A stretch of 64,000 nt of DNA. It comes from Agromyces laixinhei. Its GTDB lineage: Bacteria; Actinomycetota; Actinomycetes; Actinomycetales; Microbacteriaceae. The notes under the pieces are model-generated. The model had not been told where the DNA came from, ran no database searches, and saw only the letters and a program-made list of their open reading frames with translations. Location of the stretch: contig NZ_CP040872.1 in the NCBI RefSeq assembly GCF_006337065.1, forward strand, positions 3,286,001 to 3,350,000. The letters are read 5' to 3'. Of this stretch, positions 14,996 through 23,562 are shown piece after piece; position 1 is the stretch's first letter, and the number at the start of each line of letters is the position of its first letter. Both the position numbers and the translations under genes were made by a program.

Positions 14996-15861
14996 CGTGT
15001 CTCCCGATCGTCTTGGAGAGCGGTCAGGTAGCGGATGCTCCGTGCCGCCAGTTCGTCTTGGGATGCGGCGAGCGGCCGCCACACCGATGCGGCGACCGCG
15101 ATGGTGTCGTTGTCGCCCGTGAAGCTCTCGAGACCGAGGGGCCCGGCGTAGCCCACGTCATCGAGGGCATCGAGGAAGTCGGGCCAGTCGATGTGGTCGT
15201 CGCCCACCGCGCCGCGATCGTTGCCGCAGACCTGCACGTAGGCGAGGTGCTCGCCGGCGAGGCGGATGGCGTCGCCGACGCGCTGCTCCTCGATGTTCAG
15301 GTGATAGCTGTCGAGGGCGAGGCCGAGGCCGGGGCCGAGCAGCGGCCCGAGCACCTCGAGCGCCTGCTCGACGGTGTTGATGAGGCTCGTCTCGTACCGG
15401 TTCAGCGGCTCGATCGCGAGACGGATGCCGCTGCGCTCCGCCGCACGCACGACCGGGGCGAGGCTGTCGACAAGTTCACGGGAGCGGGCGGCCCGCTCCT
15501 CGGCGTCCATGCGCCAGGTGCGGCCGGTGGCGGCGGTGAACGGGCCGGCGACGATGCGGGAGCCGAGCTGCTCGGCGACGCCGACGCAGTGCACGAGGTA
15601 GTTCTGGGTGGCGACGATCTCGGAGGCGGGCGCCGCGATGAGGTTGCGGCCCGGGCCCATCGCACCGATCACCACGGGTGCGAGCCGGTGCTCGCGAAGC
15701 ACCTCCGCCGCGGCATCCGGCGACCAGTCGCCCGGCGACTCGACGGGCAGTTCGATCGACCCGAACCCCATGCCCGCGGCCTTCGCGGCGAGTTCGGCGA
15801 GCGAGTCGTCGCGCAGCGGTGAGGTCCAGACCCAGGTGTTGACGCCGATGATGCGGCGCAT
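14992..15861 (-). CDS. Sugar isomerase/epimerase, D-tagatose/psicose 3-epimerase-like
   Basis: A 289-residue TIM-barrel protein. It has IGVNTWVWTSPLRDDSL at the N-terminus, MGFGSIELPVESPGDW, LAIEPLNRYETSLINTVEQAL (metal Glu), LALDSYHLNIEE (Asp and His), YVQVCGNDRGAVGDDHIDW and LGLESFTGDN (second Glu). This order of E-D-H-E ligands is that of ketose 3-epimerases. A GGAGG-like site precedes the start. A strong hairpin in the 106-base gap from the binding-protein gene probably lowers its expression relative to that gene. Confidence 0.88.
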   Translation of the reverse strand: MRRIIGVNTWVWTSPLRDDSLAELAAKAAGMGFGSIELPVESPGDWSPDAAAEVLREHRLAPVVIGAMGPGRNLIAAPASEIVATQNYLVHCVGVAEQLGSRIVAGPFTAATGRTWRMDAEERAARSRELVDSLAPVVRAAERSGIRLAIEPLNRYETSLINTVEQALEVLGPLLGPGLGLALDSYHLNIEEQRVGDAIRLAGEHLAYVQVCGNDRGAVGDDHIDWPDFLDALDDVGYAGPLGLESFTGDNDTIAVAASVWRPLAASQDELAARSIRYLTALQDDRETR

Positions 15862-15904
15862 GCTGCCTCCTTGGAACGTGCGGTCGAAGCGGTTGAACGT
15901 GCGA

Positions 15905-15941
15905 GGTCGGGCGGCCGTGGGTGACCCACCGCCGCCCGACC
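15905..15941 (-). other. Intercistronic mRNA stem-loop
   Basis: GGTCGGGCGGC (15905-15915) pairs perfectly with GCCGCCCGACC (15931-15941), and an inner GTGGGT/ACCCAC pair extends the stem almost to the loop. No U-run follows on the minus strand. It lies just after the binding-protein gene. In other ABC operons such hairpins stabilise the upstream message and leave more binding protein than membrane subunits; that role is inferred. Confidence 0.75.
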
Positions 15942-15967
15942 AGATCAGGCTGTCATACGATCACCCG

Positions 15968-17173
15968 TCACGGGATCACGCGGTCCTGCCAGACCTGCGG
16001 GTAACCGGGCAGGTCTTCTCCGCCGAACTTGGCGTAGTGGCCGTCGGGCATGCCCTCGTTCGCCGCAAGGTACTGGTCGAGCTCCTCAGCGGTGATCGGC
16101 GACTGCGGAAGCACCCATTCCTTGGGGATCTCCTCGCCCGCGAAGATCTTCTGCACCGCGAGCAGCGGCGTGCGCCACTGGAAGTTGGAGTACACCGGAG
16201 CAAGGCCGGTCAGGCCCGTGTCCTTCCACTTGCGCAGGAAGCTCATCTCGTCTTCACCCGTCATGACGGGGTAGTCGACGCCGGCGTCCTCGAAGGCCTC
16301 GATGGCGGCGACGGCGCCGTCACCGGCGTCCATCCAGATGCCGTCGACATCGCCCTTGGCGAGTTCGTCGGAGATGATCTTCTTGATCTCGGTGGGGTCG
16401 GCGCCCGTGAAGTAGTCGACCGCCTCGATGTCGTTCTCCTCGAAGAGCTTCTCGGCCGCGGCCCAGCGCTGCTCGAGCACGTCCACACCCGGGAGGATGC
16501 GGAGCGCGACGACCTTCGAGCCCGGCTCGAGCTCCTCGATCAGGAACTCAGCGGTGTCGATGCCCCACGCGAATCCGCCGATGGGGTGGATGAACGTGAC
16601 GGGGCAGTCGGTCTGCACACCGCGGTCGAAGACCACGACGGGCTTGCCGGTGTCGCACGCGCGCTCGACGGCCGGGGTCATGGCCGCCGTGGAGTTCGGC
16701 GAGATGATGAAGAAGTCGCAGTTGCCTTCATTGATGAAGTAGTCGATGTCGGCGATCTGCGTGTCATCGGAGTCCTGCGCGTCGCGGGTCTCCATCTCGG
16801 AGATGACGCCGGCCTCCTGCAGCACCTGCAGTTGCTGGTTCATCGTGATCCAGCCGGTCTGGCGCCACGGGTTGGAGATCGACGCGTTCGCGAAGCATCC
16901 CTTCTTCGCGCCCGTCGCCGCGTACTGCGACGTGTCGATCATCTCGGCGTTGATGTGCTGCAGCCACGGCTGCCCCTCGGGCCCTTCGGGCACGACGGTC
17001 CGCTCGTCGTACTGCTTGTCGTAGAGCTCCTGGTCGAACCACTCGACCGCCTCTTCCGAGGCTGCGGCGTCATCCGTCGGTGCAGCCACGTTGGGGTCGG
17101 TCGTACATCCGGCCAGTGCCATCAGCGCGAGAGCGCCGACCATGGCGGATGCCACGGTGTACTTGCGTCGCAT
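15968..17173 (-). CDS. Sugar ABC transporter substrate-binding lipoprotein
   Basis: A 401-residue lipoprotein: signal peptide and lipobox LALMALAGC (Cys 23), then a periplasmic-binding-protein-1-like fold. Visible pieces are MNQQLQVLQEAGVISEMETRDAQDSDDTQIADI, FFIISPNSTAA, VVVFDRGV and VDGIWMDAGDGAVAAIEAF. It delivers a sugar-like ligand to the two permeases encoded just upstream in the operon. The permease stop and this ATG share one base (TGATG); a GTG one codon earlier follows GGAGG more closely and is an alternative. Ligand unknown; a keto or amino sugar or a cyclitol would fit the isomerase neighbours. Confidence 0.92.
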   Translation of the reverse strand: MRRKYTVASAMVGALALMALAGCTTDPNVAAPTDDAAASEEAVEWFDQELYDKQYDERTVVPEGPEGQPWLQHINAEMIDTSQYAATGAKKGCFANASISNPWRQTGWITMNQQLQVLQEAGVISEMETRDAQDSDDTQIADIDYFINEGNCDFFIISPNSTAAMTPAVERACDTGKPVVVFDRGVQTDCPVTFIHPIGGFAWGIDTAEFLIEELEPGSKVVALRILPGVDVLEQRWAAAEKLFEENDIEAVDYFTGADPTEIKKIISDELAKGDVDGIWMDAGDGAVAAIEAFEDAGVDYPVMTGEDEMSFLRKWKDTGLTGLAPVYSNFQWRTPLLAVQKIFAGEEIPKEWVLPQSPITAEELDQYLAANEGMPDGHYAKFGGEDLPGYPQVWQDRVIP

Positions 17174-18336
17174 CACGAACCTCCATTGGTTTCGTTGTCA
17201 GCCCTCTGCGTCGAGGGAATGGGTGCAGGGCGAGCGGATGCCGCGGCATCCTGCTCCTCCGCCGGTGCCGGCGAAGTCTGGGTCGCCGGGTCCTCCGGCG
17301 AAGTGTGGGTGACGGGCGCCTCGAGGGCGCGGCCCTTGCGGCGGGCGCGAAGTGTGGTCGCCGAGTATGCGACGGCGAGGATGATGATCGCGCCCTGCAC
17401 CGCATCGCGATAGGTCGACGGCACGCCCGCGAAGTTCAGCAGGGTGAAGAGCGCCTCGAGCGCGAAGGCACCGGCTGCAGCCGCGACCACCCAGCCGCGG
17501 CCGCCGCCGAGCACGACGCCGCCGAGCACGACCGCGGTGATCGCGATGAACTCGTAGCCGCGACCGACGCTCGGGTGCACGCCGGCGTATCCGACGAGCA
17601 GCACACCTGCCACGGTGGCCGAGAGCGAGGAGATCACGAACGTCGAGGTCTTCACCCACCAGTTGCGGGTGCCCGCGTAGCGCGCCGTCGTCGGGTTGTC
17701 GCCGAGGGCGATGATCGTGCGGCCGAACGGGCGACGCGAGAACCAGATCGCGACGACGAGCACGACCACGAGCACCACGACCGACCACGGCAGGATGTCG
17801 ATGACGGGCAGGCCCCGGATGCCGCCGCGGCCGATCTCACGGAACTCCTCGGCCGGGTTTCCGGTCGCCGCGCCGCCGGTCCAGTAGAGCGTGGCTCCCA
17901 GCAGGGCGAGCATCATGCCGAGGGTGGCGATGAAGCTCGGCACCTTGAGCAGGGTGACGATCAGCCCGTTGACGAGGCCGATGAACGCGCCGAAGGCGAG
18001 CATGAACAAGAGGACGGGCACCGACTTCGACGCATCCTCGCCGATGAGGTTGCCGGCGATCACGACCTGCGTCGTCACGACCGAGCCCATCGAGAGATCG
18101 AACTCGCCGCCGACGATCACGAAGTACTGGCCGATCGCGACGATCGCGACGGGGGCGACTCGCTGGATGAACCGGATGAACTGCGACGGCTCGGCGAACG
18201 ACGGATTCAGCACGGTGATCGAGACGAGCAGCACGATCAGCAGCAGGAAGACGGCGCCCTTGGGGCTGATGAGCGTGCGGCCGAATCCGGCGAGTCGCTC
18301 GCCCAGGGTGGGCTGCTCGGTGGTCACGGCGCTCAT
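17173..18336 (-). CDS. Sugar ABC transporter permease (RbsC-like), second subunit
   Basis: A 387-residue membrane protein of the BPD_transp_2 family, with about eight to ten helices. It has the family segments IGQYFVIVGGEFDLSMGS, GLVNGLIVTLLKVPSFIATLGMMLAL and TAVVLGGVVLGGGRGWV. A hydrophilic tail of about 60 residues rich in Pro, Ala and Thr is unusual for RbsC and probably cytoplasmic. ATGA overlap with the first permease couples them; one binding protein and one double ATPase complete the transporter. Confidence 0.93.
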   Translation of the reverse strand: MSAVTTEQPTLGERLAGFGRTLISPKGAVFLLLIVLLVSITVLNPSFAEPSQFIRFIQRVAPVAIVAIGQYFVIVGGEFDLSMGSVVTTQVVIAGNLIGEDASKSVPVLLFMLAFGAFIGLVNGLIVTLLKVPSFIATLGMMLALLGATLYWTGGAATGNPAEEFREIGRGGIRGLPVIDILPWSVVVLVVVLVVAIWFSRRPFGRTIIALGDNPTTARYAGTRNWWVKTSTFVISSLSATVAGVLLVGYAGVHPSVGRGYEFIAITAVVLGGVVLGGGRGWVVAAAAGAFALEALFTLLNFAGVPSTYRDAVQGAIIILAVAYSATTLRARRKGRALEAPVTHTSPEDPATQTSPAPAEEQDAAASARPAPIPSTQRADNETNGGS

Positions 18337-19463
18337 GCCCGATCCTCCTTCACGTGCGTTCCGGTCGCTTCGGCGGACCCTGGGGGCGATCCCCTGCCCG
18401 GCGAGCCCGCCGAAGCGACACCGACGGGCTCGGCGGCCGAGCCCCCGCCTGCCGAACTCGTCGACCCTGCGCCGAAGCGCGGGCGCCTGCGGTCGATCGA
18501 ACGGCTCGTGTAGACGGCGACGGCCGCGACGATGACGATGCCGCGAACGACGTCTTTCAGGAAGGGGTTGACCTGCATGACGCTCATGACGCTGTCGACC
18601 ACCGCGAAGATCGCGACGCCGCCGATGGTGCCCCAGATCGAGCCGCGGCCACCGAGCAGCAGGGTGCCGCCGAGCACGACTGCGGCGATCGAGAGCAGGT
18701 CGTAACCGCCCTGGATGCCGACGGTGGGGCTGCCGACGCCGAGACGGCTCGCGAGCAGCAGGCCCGCCAGGGCCGCCGAGATCGAGCACAGCACGTGCGC
18801 GACGATGATCGGTCGAGCGGTGCGGATGCCCGAGAGCCGTGCGACCTGCTCGTTGCCGCCGACGGCGAACATGTGGTTGCCGATGCGAGTGCGGGCCAGG
18901 AAGAAGGCACCGGCGAGGGCGACCACGAGCATCAGGAGGGTCGACACCGGTACCGGACCGATGCCGGTCGCGCCGATGAGCTGGAACTCCCACGGCACCT
19001 CGCCGCTCGTGCCCTTGTAGTTCGAGTCGAGGTAGCCCTTGACGATGAGGCCGGTGCCGAGCGTCGCGATGAACCCGTTGACCTTGAGCTTCGTGACGAT
19101 GAGGCCGTTCGCGAGACCGAAGAGGCCGGCGACGACGAGCACGGCGAGCACGGCCATCGGGATGTTCGCCGGGTTGCCGGCCATCAGGTCGGCGGCGATG
19201 AGGCTCGAAAGGCTGATGACGTAGGGCACCGACAGGTCGAGCGAGGCGCAGAGGATCACGAACGTCTGGCCGATCGCGACGAAGCCGAGCACGCTCATGC
19301 CGGTCAGGATGTCGCGGATGTTGCCGTCGCTGAAGAAGTTGCGCCCGACGCTCGCGACGAGGATCGCACCGATGACGATGACGCCGACGAGGGCGATGCC
19401 GACGATGAGGCTCGCGTCGAGCGGGCGGCGCCGGCTGCGGCGAGCGGATGCTGCGGTGCTCAT
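18333..19463 (-). CDS. Sugar ABC transporter permease (RbsC-like), first subunit
   Basis: A 376-residue permease. It has VAIGQTFVILCASLDLSVPYVISLSS, GLANGLIVTKLKVNGFIATLGTGLI and IAAVVLGGTLLLGGRGSIWGTIGG, the hallmarks of BPD_transp_2 permeases. A Gly/Ser/Pro-rich tail of about 45 residues ends the protein. It overlaps the ATPase gene by ATGA upstream and the second permease by ATGA downstream. The two different permeases probably form a heterodimer. Confidence 0.93.
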   Translation of the reverse strand: MSTAASARRSRRRPLDASLIVGIALVGVIVIGAILVASVGRNFFSDGNIRDILTGMSVLGFVAIGQTFVILCASLDLSVPYVISLSSLIAADLMAGNPANIPMAVLAVLVVAGLFGLANGLIVTKLKVNGFIATLGTGLIVKGYLDSNYKGTSGEVPWEFQLIGATGIGPVPVSTLLMLVVALAGAFFLARTRIGNHMFAVGGNEQVARLSGIRTARPIIVAHVLCSISAALAGLLLASRLGVGSPTVGIQGGYDLLSIAAVVLGGTLLLGGRGSIWGTIGGVAIFAVVDSVMSVMQVNPFLKDVVRGIVIVAAVAVYTSRSIDRRRPRFGAGSTSSAGGGSAAEPVGVASAGSPGRGSPPGSAEATGTHVKEDRA

Positions 19464-21046
19464 CGCCCTGCCTCCTCTTCTGGGGCATCCGCAGTGCCGA
19501 CGACGCGCTCGCCGTCGACCTTGAGGGTGCCGGTGGCGGCCGAGAGGATCGTGGCCTCATCGCTGCGGGCGGGGAGTTCGGCCGAGGCCAGGCCGTCGTG
19601 CATGACCAGGATGCGATCAGACATGCCGATGACCTCAGGCAGTTCCGAGGAGATCATGAGGATGGCGACACCTTCCTTGGCGAGTCGGCGCATGAGTGTG
19701 TAGACGGCGACCTTCGCGCCGACGTCGATGCCTCGAGTCGGCTCGTCGAGCAGCACGACACGCGGCTTGGTGGCGAGCCACTTCGCGAGCACGACCTTCT
19801 GCTGATTGCCGCCGGAGAGGTACTGCACCTCTTGATCGACGCCCTGCGAGGCGACCTCGAGCGAGGAGAGCACGCCGGGCAGTTCGCGTCGCGCCTCCGT
19901 GGTGCGGCGCGCGAAGACCGAGCGGATGACGAGCAGCGCGTTGTCGAGGATCGACTGGTTGAGGGCGAGGCCCTGGGCCTTGCGGTCCTCGGTGATGAGC
20001 GCGACGCCGGCCTTCACGGCCTGTCGCGCAGACGTCATGTTCACCGGGCGGCCGTCGAGCAGCAGCTTGCCTCGCGTGAATGGGGCGATGCCGAAGACCG
20101 CCTCGACGAGTTCGGTGCGACCCGAGCCCTGCAGGCCCGCGACCCCGACGATCTCGCCGGCCCGGAGCTCGAGGTCGATGCCGTCGACGTAGGAGTTGCC
20201 CGCGCCGCGCAGCTCGAGGCGGGGCTCGCCCACGACCGTGCCCTCCTCGGCGGCTGGGAAGTAAGCCGAGATCGGGCGACCGACCATCCGGCGCACGAGC
20301 TCATCGGTGTCGAGCTCGGCTGCCGGCCCGCTCGAGACGAGCGCGCCGTCTTTCAGCACCGTGATCGTGTCGCAGAGGTCGAAGATCTCTTTGAGGCGGT
20401 GCGAGACGTAGAGGATCGCGACGCCGCGCTCGGAGAGCCGGCGGACGATCGTGTAGAGGAGCTCGACCTCGTGGTCGGCGAGCGCGGCGGTCGGCTCGTC
20501 CATCTGGATCACCCGCGCGTCGACCGAGAGTGCCTTCACGATCTCGACGATCTGCTGCTCGGCGACGGTCAGTGTGCGCACCGGGGCGTCCGCGTCGATC
20601 GAGTCGATGCCGAGGTCGGTGAGCAGCGTGCGCGTCTCGGCGATCATGGCCTTCTTGTCGACGAAGCCCCTGCGGCGCGGTTCGCGACCGAGGAAGACGT
20701 TCTGCGCGACGGTGCGCTCCGGCAGGAGGTTGAACTCCTGGAAGACGGTGGCGAGCCCTGCGTGCGCGGCCTGAACGGGGTGGCTGAAGGCCACTTCCTT
20801 GCCGCCGAGGGTGATGCTGCCGCCGTCGCGCTGGTAGACGCCGGCGAGGATCTTCATGAACGTCGACTTGCCGGCGCCGTTCTCGCCGACGAGGCCGTGC
20901 ACCTCGCCGGGGCGGAGTGTGAGCCCGACCCCGTGCAGCACGGTGACGCCGAAGAACGACTTCTCGAGATCCGTTGCGACGAGCACGGGCTCGCCGTCGA
21001 GCACGGCACCGCGACCGGCTCCGGTCTGTGACTGTTCCGCGGTCAT
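19460..21046 (-). CDS. Sugar ABC transporter ATP-binding protein (RbsA-like, two domains)
   Basis: A 528-residue double ATPase. Domain 1 has Walker A VGENGAGKST (about 53-62), a degenerate signature LTVAEQQ, and Walker B VIQMDEPTAAL. Domain 2 has a degenerate P-loop GLQGSGRTE, signature YLSGGNQQKV and Walker B VVLLDEPTRGID. This asymmetry is normal for the RbsA/MglA family. It powers sugar import through the two permeases. It overlaps the Gfo/Idh gene by ATGA upstream and the first permease by ATGA downstream. Confidence 0.95.
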   Translation of the reverse strand: MTAEQSQTGAGRGAVLDGEPVLVATDLEKSFFGVTVLHGVGLTLRPGEVHGLVGENGAGKSTFMKILAGVYQRDGGSITLGGKEVAFSHPVQAAHAGLATVFQEFNLLPERTVAQNVFLGREPRRRGFVDKKAMIAETRTLLTDLGIDSIDADAPVRTLTVAEQQIVEIVKALSVDARVIQMDEPTAALADHEVELLYTIVRRLSERGVAILYVSHRLKEIFDLCDTITVLKDGALVSSGPAAELDTDELVRRMVGRPISAYFPAAEEGTVVGEPRLELRGAGNSYVDGIDLELRAGEIVGVAGLQGSGRTELVEAVFGIAPFTRGKLLLDGRPVNMTSARQAVKAGVALITEDRKAQGLALNQSILDNALLVIRSVFARRTTEARRELPGVLSSLEVASQGVDQEVQYLSGGNQQKVVLAKWLATKPRVVLLDEPTRGIDVGAKVAVYTLMRRLAKEGVAILMISSELPEVIGMSDRILVMHDGLASAELPARSDEATILSAATGTLKVDGERVVGTADAPEEEAGR

Positions 21047-22158
21047 CCCGCCACCTCCACCCAGTTGCCGCTCGCTGCTGAGGCGAGCACTGCCTCGGTC
21101 ACGCGCACCGCGCGCAGTCCGTCGTCGAATCGCGGGAGCCCCTCCGGTGCCTGCCCGTCGATCGCGGCGTAGGCGTCGGCGACGAACGCGTTGAATGCGT
21201 CCTGGTAGCCCATCGGATGCCCCGGGGGCACCTTGGAGAGTCGCGCCGCGTCGGGGGCGAGCCGTGCGGGGTCGCGGTCGATGATGCTCGACGCGTCGGT
21301 GCGTCCGAGCCAGAGGGTCTCCGGGCGCTCCTGCTCGAAGCGCACGCTCGCGTCGGTGCCCGAGAGTTCGATCGACAGGGCGTTCTTGCGCCCGGGCGCG
21401 ACCTGCGACACGAGCAGGGTGCCGACGGCACCCGAGGCGAGCTCGACGACGACGGCGACGAGGTCTTCGGTGGCGATGTCGTCGTGCTTCGCGCGCGCCT
21501 CGTACACGGTGCGCGTCGAGGCGTTCAGTCGCGTGATGCGCTCGCCCGAGACGAACTCGAGCAGGTCGACGAGGTGCGAGCCGATGTCGGCGAAGGCTCG
21601 CGACGGGCCGCCGAGCGCGGCGTCGACCCGCCAGTCGTCGTCGCGGGGGCCTGCGAGCCAGTCCTGCAGGTAGGCCCCCTGCACGCTCAGCAGGCGGCCG
21701 GTCTCGCCCCGGGCGACGCGGGCCCTGGCCTCGCGCGCCATCGGGTGGAAGCGGTAGACGAACGGCACCGCGGCCACGAGACCGCGATCGGCGGCGAGCG
21801 CGGCCAGCGCCGCGGCATCCGACACCGAGGTGGCCAGCGGCTTCTCGCAGATGACGTGCTTGCCGGCCTCGAGCGCCGCTCGGGCGATCGGCGCGTGCGT
21901 CGCGTTCGGCGTGCACACGTGCACGACGTCGATGTCGGGGTCGGCGAGCAGCTCGTCGAGCGAATCGAAGGCAGTGGCGAATCCGAGGCGTTGCGCGGCG
22001 TCGCGAGCACGAGGCGCCGTCGAGGATGCACCGCCGGTGAGCTCGGCCCTGGCCGCGCGGGCGGCTCGGGAATGCACTGTGGCCATGAATCCGCCTCCGA
22101 CGAAGCCGGCACGTATCGTGCGGGCTGGGGCGATGACGTCCGTTGTCATGGTCGCCAT
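21043..22158 (-). CDS. Gfo/Idh/MocA-family oxidoreductase
   Basis: A 371-residue NAD(P)-dependent dehydrogenase. The Rossmann motif GFVGGGFMATVHSRA is at about 17-31, followed by DIDVVHVCTPNATHAPIARAALEAGKHVICEKPLA with the EKP signature of the family, and a C-terminal domain with FADIGSHLVDLLEFV. Members oxidise sugars or inositols at a ring carbon. It heads the seven-gene sugar operon. The start is uncertain: ATG at 22158 and ATG at 22149 are in frame and neither has a clear ribosome site. An inverted repeat 20 bases upstream is the likely control site. Confidence 0.9.
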   Translation of the reverse strand: MATMTTDVIAPARTIRAGFVGGGFMATVHSRAARAARAELTGGASSTAPRARDAAQRLGFATAFDSLDELLADPDIDVVHVCTPNATHAPIARAALEAGKHVICEKPLATSVSDAAALAALAADRGLVAAVPFVYRFHPMAREARARVARGETGRLLSVQGAYLQDWLAGPRDDDWRVDAALGGPSRAFADIGSHLVDLLEFVSGERITRLNASTRTVYEARAKHDDIATEDLVAVVVELASGAVGTLLVSQVAPGRKNALSIELSGTDASVRFEQERPETLWLGRTDASSIIDRDPARLAPDAARLSKVPPGHPMGYQDAFNAFVADAYAAIDGQAPEGLPRFDDGLRAVRVTEAVLASAASGNWVEVAG

Positions 22159-22177
22159 GTTTACACACGTGCGGCAC

Positions 22178-22201
22178 CTTTTGCCAGTGTTTCGGCAAAA
22201 G
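22178..22201. promoter_or_regulatory. Inverted-repeat operator between the sugar operon and the ROK gene
   Basis: CTTTTGCC (22178-22185), eight bases, GGCAAAAG (22194-22201): perfect 8-bp arms, followed by a further half-like TTGCCAAAG. It lies 20 bases from the Gfo/Idh start in the divergent region. The ROK protein encoded opposite is the natural candidate to bind it. Confidence 0.7.
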
Positions 22202-22231
22202 TTGCCAAAGTCGTTACATCTTCGAGATTTG

Positions 22232-22260
22232 TCGACAGAACAAGCATGCGCAGGTATATC
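22232..22260 (+). promoter_or_regulatory. Possible promoter of the ROK gene
   Basis: TCGACA (22232-22237), 17 bases, TATATC (22255-22260). This would start transcription near 22267, about 20 bases before the ROK start codon. Assigned by eye. Confidence 0.45.
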
Positions 22261-22287
22261 GACAAGCTCGTGTGCTTTACTCAGTGC

Positions 22288-23477
22288 ATGTTCGACATCA
22301 GTCGCGGCTCGGCACTCAGCGCTTCGGGTGCGAGCGAGCTCTTTCAACTGCTCCGCGACGGCGCGCCGCGCACCCGGGCAGCGCTCGCCGCAAGCACCGG
22401 TCTCGCCCGCTCGACGATCGCCGCACGCGTCGACGAGCTCATGGAACTCGGCCTCGTCTCCCCGGTCGCCGACGCGGCCTCGACCGGCGGACGCCCGCCG
22501 TCGCAGTTCGCGCTCAATCCCGGCGCCCCGCATCGTGCTCGCCGCCGACCTCGGCGCCTCGCACGCGACGATCGCAGTCACCGACCTCGCGGGCACCGTG
22601 CTCGCCGAACACGGCGAGCCGATCGACATCGCGAACGGGCCGGAAGCCGTGCTCGGCTGGATGGTCGACGCCGGGCTCTCCCTCATCGAGCGCATCGGCC
22701 GCGACCGTCGCGAGCTCGTCGCGATCGGCGTCGGCGTGCCCGGCCCCGGTCGAGTACTCCACCGGGCGACCGGTCAACCCGCCGATCATGCCCGGCTGGG
22801 ACCGCTTCGACGTGCCCGGCTGGGTGCAGCAGCACCTCGAGGTGCCCGTGCTCGTCGACAACGACGTGAACATCATGGCCCTCGGCGAGCGCGCCGTCGC
22901 CTGGCCGCAGGTCGAGCACCTCATGTTCGTGAAGGTCGCCACCGGCATCGGCTCGGGCATCATCTCCGGCGGACTCCTGCAGCGCGGCGCACAGGGCATC
23001 GCCGGCGACATCGGCCACGTTCGCGTCGCGCGCGGCAGCGACGTGCCCTGCCACTGCGGCAACCGCGGATGCCTCGAAGCCCTCGCCTCCGGCCCGGCCA
23101 TCGCCCGCGCGCTTCGCGAACAGGGCATCGAGGCGAACTCCGGCAACGACGTCATCGAACTCGTCAAGCACGGCGACATCGACACGATCCAGGCCGTGCG
23201 GCAGGCAGGCCGCGACATCGGCGAGGTGCTGACCGCGTGCGTCAGCCTCGTGAACCCCTCGGTCGTCGCGATCGGCGGCTCCATGGCCAGGGCCGGAGAG
23301 CACCTCATCGCCGGCGTGCGCGAGGTCGTCTACACCCGCTCGATGCCGCTCGCCACGGAGCACCTCACGATCGTGCAGTCGGCCGCCGCTGCGAACGCCG
23401 CGGTGCTCGGGGCGAGCATGCTCGCGATCCACCACGTGCTCTCGCCCGAAGGCATCGACGCGCTCGCGGCCCGCTGA
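22288..23477 (+). pseudogene. ROK-family transcriptional regulator with two single-base frameshifts
   Basis: The gene reads in three frames. Frame 1 (from ATG 22288) gives the winged helix: MFDISRGSALSASGASELF, RTRAALAASTGLARSTIAAR, GGRPPSQFALNPGA. Frame 2 gives RIVLAADLGASHATIAVTDL to AIGVGVPGPG. Frame 3 gives VEYSTGRPVNPPIMPGWDRF, PVLVDNDVNIMALGE, the ROK zinc motif CHCGNRGCLEALASG, and the end at 23477. Both shifts fall in CCCC runs (22526-22529 and 22744-22747). Removing one C from each gives a complete 395-residue ROK repressor. Either the gene is dead or the read carries two homopolymer errors. It is divergent from the sugar operon it should control. Confidence 0.85.
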
Positions 23478-23562
23478 GACGGCATCCGGCCGCGCCGGTT
23501 CCCTCCGCCTGTGCACGCGCGCCGCACCGCCCGCCGGCGAGTCGTGCGGGTACGCTCAGAAG

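Noticed and set aside
17173..19560. A single 795-codon frame over both permease genes
   Set aside because: The second permease starts at 18336; the upstream part is the first permease read in a wrong frame.
22288..23477. Programmed frameshifting in the ROK gene
   Set aside because: Two shifts in the same direction at C-runs without slippery-site or pseudoknot pattern, in a family never reported to need it; error or decay is simpler.
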